Source: Bacteroidota bacterium (GTDB taxonomy: Bacteria > Bacteroidota > UBA10030 > UBA6906). Taken from it: DNA of 6,280 nt. The stretch is taken from assembly GCA_016844425.1 (NCBI GenBank), contig JAERML010000088.1, positions 1-6,280 on the forward strand, written 5' to 3'. The notes under the pieces are model-generated. The model saw nothing but the letters and a program-made list of their open reading frames with translations, did no database searches and had not been told where the DNA came from. Shown piece after piece: positions 1-5,961 of the stretch. Every line of letters begins with the position of its first letter. The first letter of the stretch is position 1. Made by a program: the position numbers and the translations under genes.

Positions 1-1
1 G

Positions 2-1363
2 CTTCAATGTTCGGAAGGGTGCTGCGAGTATCAAGTCGTGCAGATGATGAATGGTCATCCTGTGTTCTTCAACGCGCTCGCGGAGTTTCTGGCAAAGGAA
101 AACGAGATCAAGATTCTGAAAGGCAATCACGATATTCAGCTTTACTGGCGGGGAGTGCGGCGTCAAATCGTCGAACGCCTCGCTGACCTCGTCCAACGGA
201 AAGGGAAGCAACTCGCAGATAGCCAAGTCGAATTCCTGCCATGGTTCTACTATGTTCCAGATTTGTTGTATGTTGAACATGGCAACCAGTACGAAGCCAC
301 AACCGCCTTCAGGAATTTTCTCCACCCGCTTCTTCCGTCGTCGAACAGGAAGCGTCGCAACCCACAGTTGGAACTCGATCTCTCCAGTTTCCTTGTCCGG
401 TACCTTACGAACCGCCTCGAGCCAGTAAACCAGCTTGCAGATAACATCCGCCCGCTGACGAAGTACTACGGCACAATGTGGAAGGCACACCCGTATGAGA
501 TGATCGACACTCTTGGCACAGCCTTCAGGTTTGTGCTCAAGGCGTTTCGCAAGGCACGGGAGCAAAAACGCGGGGCAAAGAGCGCGGAGTATGAACAGAT
601 CCGGGATACGAACTCCACCATGATTCATAAACAGGCTGGTCGGTTTTCTGATGACGATCCTGATGTGGAACGATGGCTGGAAACTCATCTTGTGCGCTTC
701 GACGAGAGGAGAATGGATCCTATTCTTGAGGGAGGAGCGTTCAAGTTTGTCTGGGAGATCATCAAGGAAGCGTCGAAAAGTTTGAAGATCCTACTGCCGC
801 TCTATGTTCTGACATTTATCCCAGACTTGGGCAAACGGATTCTCGACCTCATCAACGGGACCGGCATAACCTGGTTGATCGCCGCGGCAGAGTTTCTGTA
901 CAAGTTCAATCTGTTGCATGTTCTTGTCATTGTCATCGTCGGACTTGCGCTGATCTGGCTTGTGCGGAAGCGGAGGCGTTCCAAATCGAAAGATAAGAAA
1001 AGCACGGTGCTTCCGGACGTGAGCATGGAGATGCGAGAACATGCAAAGTACATTGTGCAGAGCCTCGGTGTCAAGTACGTAACGTTCGGACATACGCACT
1101 ACGTTGACACCTGCGCTCTGCATGGCGATGCTCGTTACTTCAACACGGGAACGTGGATGGGGATCTATGAGGAGCAGGAACAACTCTATCGCGAGGCCCA
1201 TCAGTTTACATTCCTCTTGGTGGAGAATTCGGAACCCTGGCTCTTGCGCTGGAACGCAGACGGCAAGACTCCGTTCCCAGTTGTTGTCGTCGATAATGCT
1301 CCTCCTCTCTCGGGCGAGGAGGACAGCATTGTGAAGCTTGTGATGAAAGCAGTGAAACTGTAG
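2..1363 (+). CDS. Membrane-inserted calcineurin-like metallophosphoesterase (LpxH/COG2908-like), 5' end missing
   Basis: The reading frame is open to the left edge, so the true start and the first metal-binding motifs (DxH and GDxxD) lie outside the window; the GTG at 38 is only the first possible start inside it. Visible family motifs are GNHD (122-133), EHGN (275-286, in the place of the usual GHD/HGD block) and GHTH (1088-1099), followed by NTGTW (1142-1156). This order is that of calcineurin-like phosphoesterases, which use two metal ions to hydrolyse phosphoesters or pyrophosphates; the spacing recalls UDP-2,3-diacylglucosamine hydrolases. Unusually, about 270 codons separate EHGN from GHTH. 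That insert holds hydrophobic segments near 788-830, 863-903 and 911-963, the last followed by a KRRRSKSKDKK-type basic stretch. The two catalytic halves must lie on one side of the membrane, so an even number of crossings is expected. The substrate is unknown. Gene 2 starts 15 bp downstream, implying cotranscription. Confidence 0.85.
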   Translation, partial: LQCSEGCCEYQVVQMMNGHPVFFNALAEFLAKENEIKILKGNHDIQLYWRGVRRQIVERLADLVQRKGKQLADSQVEFLPWFYYVPDLLYVEHGNQYEATTAFRNFLHPLLPSSNRKRRNPQLELDLSSFLVRYLTNRLEPVNQLADNIRPLTKYYGTMWKAHPYEMIDTLGTAFRFVLKAFRKAREQKRGAKSAEYEQIRDTNSTMIHKQAGRFSDDDPDVERWLETHLVRFDERRMDPILEGGAFKFVWEIIKEASKSLKILLPLYVLTFIPDLGKRILDLINGTGITWLIAAAEFLYKFNLLHVLVIVIVGLALIWLVRKRRRSKSKDKKSTVLPDVSMEMREHAKYIVQSLGVKYVTFGHTHYVDTCALHGDARYFNTGTWMGIYEEQEQLYREAHQFTFLLVENSEPWLLRWNADGKTPFPVVVVDNAPPLSGEEDSIVKLVMKAVKL

Positions 1364-1378
1364 GATTGGAGAGCAAGC

Positions 1379-2299
1379 ATGAACAGTTCAGCCATCAAAG
1401 CCGCTCTTGTGTGTTTGATGTTCTTTAGTCTCGCCGGCTGTGGAATGTTCAAGGGAATTGGAGAGGACTTCGGCGGCGGATTGGCCAAGGGCGCAGTGGA
1501 TTCACTCGATACGCCTCAACGGGTCGAGAAACTCAACAGCGTCATCGATTCGTTGATTGCGGTACTTGGGGTAGCTGCGAAACGCGAGGTGCCGTCGATG
1601 CTCGACACGCTGCAGATTCGCGCCAGGGTCGAGGAAATTGCCGAACTTCTGAAACACGACATAAAACAGGTTCGTGATGATCTGGTGGGGACGCGAACGC
1701 AGGGACCTCTGCTGGCATTGCGCGACTCGCTCCTTGGTGCGAAGACGAATGCGGCAGTGCAAGCACTTGTAGATAGCATGTTGGTAGTAGTTCTCAGTAC
1801 ACGTACTGTCGAACGGGCCGGGGCGCTCAGGGATGAGCTTCTGGGTCCGAAAACAAAAGAGGCAGTGAGTTCCATTGTCGATAGCGCCATGATGAGTCTC
1901 GCGAGGCGGTACGAGCTTGACCTCTCGCCCGCATTGCAGGGAGACCTCGATGTCATTAGGAAATACGCGAAGGAACTGCTGATCACTCTTGGCGTGGTGG
2001 CTATTGCCATTGTCGGGTATTTCTGGTGGCAGAAGACAAAATACCGAAAGACTGTCGCCATTCTTGCTCAACAGATCAATGAGATCCCGGATCAAGAGCT
2101 GTACGATAATCTGACCCTGAGCATCCGGCGAAACGCGCAAGTATCCGGCGTTGAGCCGTTGCTGCGAAAAACGCTCGCTCAACACGGTCTCCTCGGCGTT
2201 GAGAGCTGGAGACCCACGAGAAAAGAGGACTCGCGACACTCGGCGGGAGGAAACGGAAGTACTGTACCTGAGCCTCAAGGAGGAGCAGAGCATGGATGA
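1379..2299 (+). CDS. Lipoprotein with a C-terminal membrane helix (spanin-like topology), function unknown
   Basis: This 306-residue protein is not a family I recognise. Its N-terminus is a clear lipoprotein signal: Lys7, a hydrophobic core, then the lipobox LAGC with Cys21, followed by Gly (no Asp at +2, so outer-membrane sorting is allowed under the E. coli rule). Residues about 45-195 look almost wholly helical and contain a recurring L/V-R-D-x-L-L/V-G motif at residues 98, 114 and 150. Residues 200-217 (LLITLGVVAIAIVGYFWW) form one strong membrane helix followed by K/R-rich sequence, so the last 90 or so residues are probably cytoplasmic. The tail ends in low-complexity G/S/P/E sequence that also carries the ribosome site of the next gene. 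The start ATG is preceded by GGAGAG (1368-1373) at a normal distance. It overlaps gene 3 by 8 bp. A phage-type unimolecular spanin or an inner-membrane lipoprotein scaffold are both possible. Confidence 0.85.
   Translation: MNSSAIKAALVCLMFFSLAGCGMFKGIGEDFGGGLAKGAVDSLDTPQRVEKLNSVIDSLIAVLGVAAKREVPSMLDTLQIRARVEEIAELLKHDIKQVRDDLVGTRTQGPLLALRDSLLGAKTNAAVQALVDSMLVVVLSTRTVERAGALRDELLGPKTKEAVSSIVDSAMMSLARRYELDLSPALQGDLDVIRKYAKELLITLGVVAIAIVGYFWWQKTKYRKTVAILAQQINEIPDQELYDNLTLSIRRNAQVSGVEPLLRKTLAQHGLLGVESWRPTRKEDSRHSAGGNGSTVPEPQGGAEHG
1670..1891 (+). repeat. Degenerate protein repeats inside the lipoprotein gene
   Basis: Three related units start at residues 98, 114 and 150 of the lipoprotein. Each opens with R-D followed by an acidic or small residue, then L-L/V-G-x-K/R-T. 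The second and third units match best and continue into A-V-x-x-x-V-D-S (residues 126-133 and 162-169). Spacing between units is 16 and then 36 residues, so the middle unit shares residues with the first. The pattern fits a helical rod grown by internal duplication; the DNA has diverged beyond an obvious direct repeat. Confidence 0.55.
2277..2283 (+). promoter_or_regulatory. Strong ribosome binding site inside gene 2 for the GH46-like hydrolase
   Basis: AAGGAGG lies 8 bases before the ATG at 2292. It decides the start of the hydrolase: the frame stays open upstream to 2151, but those codons overlap the lipoprotein gene and do not resemble the family. The site sits inside the last codons of the lipoprotein gene, so ribosomes ending that gene can load directly on this one, which suggests translational coupling. 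Confidence 0.85.
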
Positions 2300-3209
2300 A
2301 CTGCAGAAAAAAACCGCACAGGGGATCGTCAACATCTTTGAGACAGGGAAGGTTCTGGGTGAGTACGGAAGAGTGACCTTGCTTCCCGGAGATAGCGGAC
2401 ATCTCACGTATGGTCGCTCACAGACGACTCTCGCAAGCGGCAACCTTTATTTGCTTGTGAAGTCGTATTGCGATCAAGGCGGGGCGACGCTCAAGGATGG
2501 TTTGCGTCCATTTCTTCAGCGACTAAGTGTCCGTGATCTCTCGCTTGATCATGAGGTACTGCTTCGTGATCTTCTCGCCCGTGCCGGCAACGACCCGGTC
2601 ATGCGAGACACACAGGATAGATTCTTCGACCGGGTGTACTGGAAACCGGCCATGGATTTTGCGGCGGCAATACAGATCGCCTCTCCGCTTGGGGTTGCCG
2701 TGGTCTACGACAGCTGTATTCACGGCTCGTGGATTCGCATGCGTGACCGGACGATCAACCAGTTCAAGAAGCCTCCTGACATAAACGAGAATATCTGGAT
2801 CGGCCACTATGTGGACGAACGGAAGGATTGGCTTGCCACTCACCCGAATGCTCTCCTGCACCGCACGGTGTATCGGATGGATGCGTTTCGAGATCTGATC
2901 AAAAACAACAAGTGGAACCTCGCGCTGCCGGTACGAGTTCGAAACATCGACATCACGGAACAGTTGCTTCAAGTTGAAGAGCCTGTCGTTGCATCGGCCC
3001 ATGACCCAGCCGACAGAGTGCTCCTCCTGAAAACTCCTCGCATGCATGGAGAGGATGTCCGGCGTGTGCAGCAGGCCCTGAAGCTCGCTTCCCCCGATGG
3101 CATCTTCGGGCCGCAGACTGCCCAAGCGGTGGCGCGGTTTCAGGCATCGAAGGGTCTGCGCGCAGACGGCATAGTCGGTCCGGCCACCGTTGCCGCGCTC
3201 GGCTTGTAA
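2292..3209 (+). CDS. GH46 chitosanase-like glycoside hydrolase with C-terminal peptidoglycan-binding domain
   Basis: This 305-residue protein has two domains. Residues about 1-235 resemble glycoside hydrolase family 46 (chitosanases with a lysozyme-like fold): Glu17 in NIFETG and Asp34 in PGDSGHLTYG have nearly the spacing of the catalytic Glu22/Asp40 pair of Streptomyces N174 chitosanase, DRFFDRVYW (109-117) fits the conserved DRVYFDPA block, and YDSCIHG (139-145) fits the YDAIVMHG block. Residues about 253-305 form a PG_binding_1 domain with the usual DGIFGPQT and DGIVGPAT repeats. The likely role is cleavage of a glucosamine-containing wall or extracellular polymer, possibly peptidoglycan glycan strands. 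There is no signal peptide or membrane helix, as in endolysins that depend on another protein to reach the wall. The start at 2292 is set by AAGGAGG and overlaps the lipoprotein gene by 8 bp. Family is fairly certain; substrate is not. Confidence 0.88.
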   Translation: MDELQKKTAQGIVNIFETGKVLGEYGRVTLLPGDSGHLTYGRSQTTLASGNLYLLVKSYCDQGGATLKDGLRPFLQRLSVRDLSLDHEVLLRDLLARAGNDPVMRDTQDRFFDRVYWKPAMDFAAAIQIASPLGVAVVYDSCIHGSWIRMRDRTINQFKKPPDINENIWIGHYVDERKDWLATHPNALLHRTVYRMDAFRDLIKNNKWNLALPVRVRNIDITEQLLQVEEPVVASAHDPADRVLLLKTPRMHGEDVRRVQQALKLASPDGIFGPQTAQAVARFQASKGLRADGIVGPATVAALGL

Positions 3210-3262
3210 CGCGAATAGAGAACAGAATTCACCAGACATTCAATCACCTGGAGTACTCAGCC

Positions 3263-4144
3263 ATGGATCATCCTGAAATCTTCGAGCCGCTGGACAAATG
3301 GCCTGACGGTGTTGTGGACTTCCCCGAATCGCTTCAGGGAAAGATCCGCTACGACCCGGAAAAGAAGAGGCTCGTATTGGTCGACGCCTTGTTGAAAGAG
3401 GAGTTGGAACAACTACTCAAAATGTCTTCAGACCCGGCGTTCGTCGGCGCTGTCAAGCGCTTGGACGCTCGCTACAATGAACTCCTTGGCAACCTCCGAT
3501 TCAAAGAAGAGGATGACTCGGGATTTGTAACAGAAAAAATTGCCGGCATGAAGAGATACGTTCATATTTTCCTGTTGCTGTGGTTCGTTGCCCTTGGCGG
3601 GGGTGCGATCTATGTCCTTATTTACCACTGGCCTGAGCCTCGGCTGCTTCCTGATGGAAGGAGTCAAGCTGTTGACTCAGAAAAAACAGGCCCGGCAGAT
3701 TCGGCGCGATCGGAAAGAAACGATGTGACTGATGCCGCAGGCAATCCCCTGTCTCAGCGCCTCATCATGAGTCTTGTTCTTGCTGCCGGCGTTCTCGGAC
3801 GATCACTTGTAGGGCTGACGTCTCTTGTGTGGTTCCGGGCGCACCGAAGGCTGTTCAAGTCATGGACTCTTTGGTACTTTGCCCAACCGTTGATTGCAGG
3901 GATGCTTGCCGAGGTGTTCTACATAGTAGTGCGGGCGGGATTCCTGACTCCGAATTCGACAGTGAATCTGTACGGGGTTGTCGCGATCAGCGGGTTGGTG
4001 GGGATGTTCACCCGCGAGGCAATGGACAAGCTCTCAGACGTCTTCAAAACGCTGTTTGCATCAAAGACTGGAGAAACCAACGAGGGGAAGGCAGTGACAA
4101 CAAAGACGGTGGAAGAGAATGGGCCGCAGCCACGGGCAGAGTGA
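3263..4144 (+). CDS. Four-helix membrane protein with an N-terminal LP-x-K-x-x-YD module, function unknown
   Basis: This 293-residue protein has no named family that I can assign. Residues 20-72 match a recurring pattern I recall from many large bacterial proteins: a short strand pair around KIRYDPEKKRLVL, then a helical E-x-x-x-LL-x-x-SxDPAF-x-x-A stretch. Membrane segments follow at about 102-121, 167-191, 203-223 and 236-249. The last three carry G-x-LGRSLVGLTSLVW, SWTLWYFAQPLIAG, LAEVFYIVVRAGF and GLVGMFTREAMDKLSDVFKTLF, a signature I recall from an uncharacterised widespread membrane family. The loop at 124-166 is polar. The C-terminal tail (about 266-293) is charged and low in complexity. 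The ATG has a modest TGGAG site (3249-3253). It lies 53 bp after the hydrolase and probably shares its transcript. Its 3' end is duplicated at 5736-5870. A holin role is conceivable from position, but the protein is larger and more complex than typical holins. Confidence 0.82.
   Translation: MDHPEIFEPLDKWPDGVVDFPESLQGKIRYDPEKKRLVLVDALLKEELEQLLKMSSDPAFVGAVKRLDARYNELLGNLRFKEEDDSGFVTEKIAGMKRYVHIFLLLWFVALGGGAIYVLIYHWPEPRLLPDGRSQAVDSEKTGPADSARSERNDVTDAAGNPLSQRLIMSLVLAAGVLGRSLVGLTSLVWFRAHRRLFKSWTLWYFAQPLIAGMLAEVFYIVVRAGFLTPNSTVNLYGVVAISGLVGMFTREAMDKLSDVFKTLFASKTGETNEGKAVTTKTVEENGPQPRAE
4037..4144 (+). repeat. Direct repeat, copy A (3' end of gene 4)
   Basis: This 108-base stretch ends exactly at the stop codon of gene 4 and recurs at 5763-5870 with a constant offset of 1726 bases, no gaps and 15 mismatches (about 86 % identity). 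The first part is best kept: 4040-4070 is identical over 31 bases. Weaker similarity continues upstream to about 4019 (7 mismatches in 18 bases). It encodes the end of the last conserved helix (VFKTLFASKT) and the low-complexity tail. Confidence 0.93.
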
Positions 4145-4280
4145 AGGTGCGAGTGGATATTCATAGGGCAGTGCGGCGAAGAAAGCGTGGATCAGGGGTA
4201 CCCTAATGGGTTGGCTACGAGTTCCCAATTCCACGAGACGTACGAAATCGACAGTGGTTCATTTCAAACAGGAGGCTTCC
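4145..4280 (+). other. Intergenic leader between genes 4 and 5
   Basis: This 136-base gap has no convincing terminator hairpin or promoter. It contains an 8-base palindrome (GGGTACCC at 4196-4203), too short to interpret. An ATG at 4206 is in frame with gene 5 but lacks a ribosome site and would put 25 polar residues before the signal sequence, so I treat it as leader. A few bases just after the stop of gene 4 (AAGGTGCGAG) resemble the sequence after the stop of the duplicated copy (AAAGGTGGAG). Confidence 0.5.
4270..4275 (+). promoter_or_regulatory. Ribosome binding site that sets the start of gene 5
   Basis: AGGAGG sits 5 bases before the ATG at 4281. The resulting N-terminus is a good signal sequence, whereas the in-frame ATG at 4206 has no such site. 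This favours the shorter 463-residue product. Confidence 0.8.
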
Positions 4281-5672
4281 ATGACCACACATCACTTCAT
4301 ACTTCTCACGATGTTCATTGGGTTGCTTTTGGCAGGAACCAGCGATGCTCTTCTTGCTGATCCTCCTGCGCTCACAGTCTATGATCGATTTCAGGAGCAG
4401 CTGACCGAATCAAGAAACACGTTTGATAAGTGGAGCCTGAACGGCACAATCATCGTCACACTCACCTTCCTCACTGCTATTTTCGGGGCGGTTTCAGGCT
4501 GGCTTCACCAACGAGATGATAAGGCCAAGGGGAAACGGATTTCGGTGATGTGGAAAGTTGCAATCGCCTTGTGCGTCACCATCTTCACGGCCGTTAACAG
4601 CACTCTCTTCGAAGCTGACCACCGCACCTACTGGCGTCTCTCTGATGAAGGGCATGACTTGGCTTGGAAGATAGACGTTGACCTGGCATCATATCAGAAT
4701 GCAAGCGATGAAGACCGGCAGGAGTTCTTCCAAGGTATCCAGGAGAACTTTGCCAAGGTCCAGGAGCTGAAGCGCTCACTCCACGACAAAAAAGCGGGCG
4801 GCTTCATTGCGGCCAGTCATTCGGATGGAGTGTTCACGAGCGTCGCGCTTGCCAGCGGTCGGGAGCCGAGGCCGTCGTGGGTGACTCGCCTCCCCAACGA
4901 CTATGGCAACATCTATTGTGTCGGGGTCGATTACGACAACTCGATCAAGCTGGCAACGGTGGCGTCGCTGGAGGATGCAAAACGGAACTGCACGGCATAC
5001 TTGATTGTGCTCTTTGAAAGCATGGTTCCCTCAACTGACTCCGGCGCCAAGTACCAGGATATTGCGAACTTCATCGTGTCATCCAGAAGTGTCCGTGTCG
5101 CAGACACCTATTATGAGTACGACCAGAGTACGAAGCGGTACACTTATTACACTCTGCTGCAGATTCAGCGTGAGCTTGCCCAGAATGATATTGCCTTTTT
5201 CACGGAGACGAAACAGCAATCATCCATGCGGACCGGCTCTCTGGGAGACATCATAATGAAAGCCCGAGGTCTGCCGGAGGATTTCTACTGGAGGCGAGAG
5301 CAGGAGTTTCGAAAGAAGGTGCCTTTCTCCGTAAGGTTGACCGACATGCAGAAGCGGCTCTGGTATGCCATTGGACTGAGAAAGGAGGGAAACCTCAAGA
5401 AAGCCTCCACGGAGTTCTCGTATATCGTGAAGAAGGACAGCACCATGATCGAGGCATGGTACAACCTCGCGCTTGTTGCCGCGGGGCAAAAGGACTCTTC
5501 CGGCGCAACAAAGGCGTACACCCGTGGTGTGCGTGTTGCAGAACTTAAGAGGCTCGACCATCCCTATCTGTGGAGGGATTACGGGCTCTGGCTATACAAG
5601 AGTGCGAGCAAGTTGGCGCTGGAGTATCTGAAACGCTCTTCCCCTCCCGAGGCAAACCCAAGAGGGATGTAA
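4281..5672 (+). CDS. Membrane-anchored envelope protein with LPP20-like region and C-terminal TPRs
   Basis: The 463-residue product starts with a hydrophobic signal sequence (residues 6-19), with a possible cleavage site near Ala26. Two further membrane segments follow at about 56-75 and 90-106, joined by a short basic loop (HQRDDKAKGKR) that should be cytoplasmic; the large C-terminal part would then be periplasmic. Residues about 198-300 (PSWVTRLPNDYGNIYCVGV, then ADTYYEYDQSTKRYTYYTL) recall the LPP20-like envelope domain, in which a PxW segment is followed by an IYxVG strand, an alanine-rich helix and a tyrosine-rich edge; I rate this moderate. Residues about 357-424 form two TPR-like helix pairs (GNLKKASTEFSYIVKKDS, then AWYNLALVAAGQKDSSGA), usually protein-binding. 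No catalytic motif was seen. The likely role is an envelope scaffold or partner for the neighbouring membrane proteins. It follows gene 4 after 136 bp. Confidence 0.8.
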   Translation: MTTHHFILLTMFIGLLLAGTSDALLADPPALTVYDRFQEQLTESRNTFDKWSLNGTIIVTLTFLTAIFGAVSGWLHQRDDKAKGKRISVMWKVAIALCVTIFTAVNSTLFEADHRTYWRLSDEGHDLAWKIDVDLASYQNASDEDRQEFFQGIQENFAKVQELKRSLHDKKAGGFIAASHSDGVFTSVALASGREPRPSWVTRLPNDYGNIYCVGVDYDNSIKLATVASLEDAKRNCTAYLIVLFESMVPSTDSGAKYQDIANFIVSSRSVRVADTYYEYDQSTKRYTYYTLLQIQRELAQNDIAFFTETKQQSSMRTGSLGDIIMKARGLPEDFYWRREQEFRKKVPFSVRLTDMQKRLWYAIGLRKEGNLKKASTEFSYIVKKDSTMIEAWYNLALVAAGQKDSSGATKAYTRGVRVAELKRLDHPYLWRDYGLWLYKSASKLALEYLKRSSPPEANPRGM

Positions 5673-5718
5673 ATGCGTCATGGTCGTTCTTCCGAGGGTC
5701 GACAGATGATGCATGTGT

Positions 5719-5735
5719 GAGAACGCAGACATTCT
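5719..5735 (+). repeat. Short direct repeat, copy 1
   Basis: The sequence GAGAACGCAGACATTCT matches GAGAATGCAGACATCCT at 5914-5930 in 15 of 17 bases, 195 bases apart. Both copies are followed about 12-13 bases later by GATTGA. The pair brackets most of the gene-4 remnant and may mark a duplicated leader segment, though chance cannot be excluded. Confidence 0.5.
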
Positions 5736-5870
5736 ATTCAACAAGCGATTGACATACTGAAAGAAGTCTTCAAAACGCTGTTTGCATCAAAGACTGAGGA
5801 AACCAACGAAGGGAAGGCAGTGACAACAACGACGGCGGAGGAGAGCGAGGGGCAGGCAAGGGCGGAGTGA
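5736..5870 (+). pseudogene. Remnant of the 3' end of a gene-4-like membrane protein gene
   Basis: The frame ending at the TGA 5868-5870 encodes the last 40 or so residues of a gene-4 homologue. From 5745 it reads AIDILKEVFKTLFASKT and continues into a low-complexity tail ending QARAE, aligned without gaps to gene 4. In this frame a TGA at 5718-5720 lies just upstream and no ATG, GTG or TTG occurs in between, so no normal protein can start here. All membrane segments are missing. Because the tail is intact while everything upstream is gone, it looks like what is left of a second copy after deletion, or the scar of a recombination event. It was not inactivated by frameshift within the retained part. 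Translation from a rare ATT or CTG codon is unlikely without a ribosome site. Confidence 0.8.
5763..5870 (+). repeat. Direct repeat, copy B
   Basis: This is the counterpart of 4037-4144: 108 bases, no gaps, 15 mismatches, with the same reading frame and the same stop position. Differences concentrate in the low-complexity tail after 5828. The two copies flank gene 5 completely, so homologous recombination between them could in principle delete or duplicate that gene. Confidence 0.93.
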
Positions 5871-5913
5871 AAGGTGGAGCGATGATGATCGGCGTAGGCG
5901 AAATTGCGCGCAA

Positions 5914-5930
5914 GAGAATGCAGACATCCT
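5914..5930 (+). repeat. Short direct repeat, copy 2
   Basis: GAGAATGCAGACATCCT is the second copy of the 17-base motif at 5719-5735, with 2 mismatches. It lies in the leader of gene 7, ending 31 bases before its ATG. Confidence 0.5.
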
Positions 5931-5961
5931 TACACACTCATTGATTGAAGGGAGCAACATC

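Larger units (their letters stand above)
5673..5961 (+). other. Non-coding stretch with gene-4 remnant and short repeats
   Basis: These 289 bases between genes 5 and 7 hold no intact gene. The centre is the remnant of a gene-4-like 3' end. Either side of it lie two copies of a 17-base sequence (5719-5735 and 5914-5930). No clear terminator hairpin follows gene 5, and no convincing -35/-10 pair precedes gene 7, although a promoter could be present unnoticed. Confidence 0.6.

Noticed and set aside
2151..2291. Upstream extension of the GH46-like gene to an earlier ATG
   Set aside because: It would add 47 residues of unrelated Arg-rich sequence overlapping gene 2, while the ATG at 2292 has an ideal ribosome site and matches the family's N-terminal length.
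1502..2443. Long minus-strand frame of 313 codons opposite genes 2 and 3
   Set aside because: It lies wholly antisense to two well-supported overlapping genes, has no recognisable motif, and its composition is that of a shadow frame.
2523..3239. Minus-strand frame of 238 codons opposite the GH46-like gene
   Set aside because: The + strand here encodes conserved catalytic and peptidoglycan-binding motifs; the reverse product has no domain pattern and is rich in residues typical of shadow frames.
3210..3262. Possible terminator between the hydrolase and gene 4
   Set aside because: No stable stem followed by a T run could be found in the 53 bases, so read-through into gene 4 is more likely.
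3263..4144. Gene 4 as a classic holin
   Set aside because: Position next to an endolysin-like gene suggests it, but 293 residues, a 98-residue N-terminal soluble module and the conserved membrane signature do not fit known small holins.
3829..4206. 125-codon + strand frame overlapping the end of gene 4
   Set aside because: It is mostly inside the conserved membrane region of gene 4 in another frame and has no ribosome site or family features.
4206..4280. Earlier in-frame ATG for gene 5
   Set aside because: There is no ribosome site before it and it would bury the signal sequence behind 25 polar residues; the ATG at 4281 follows AGGAGG.
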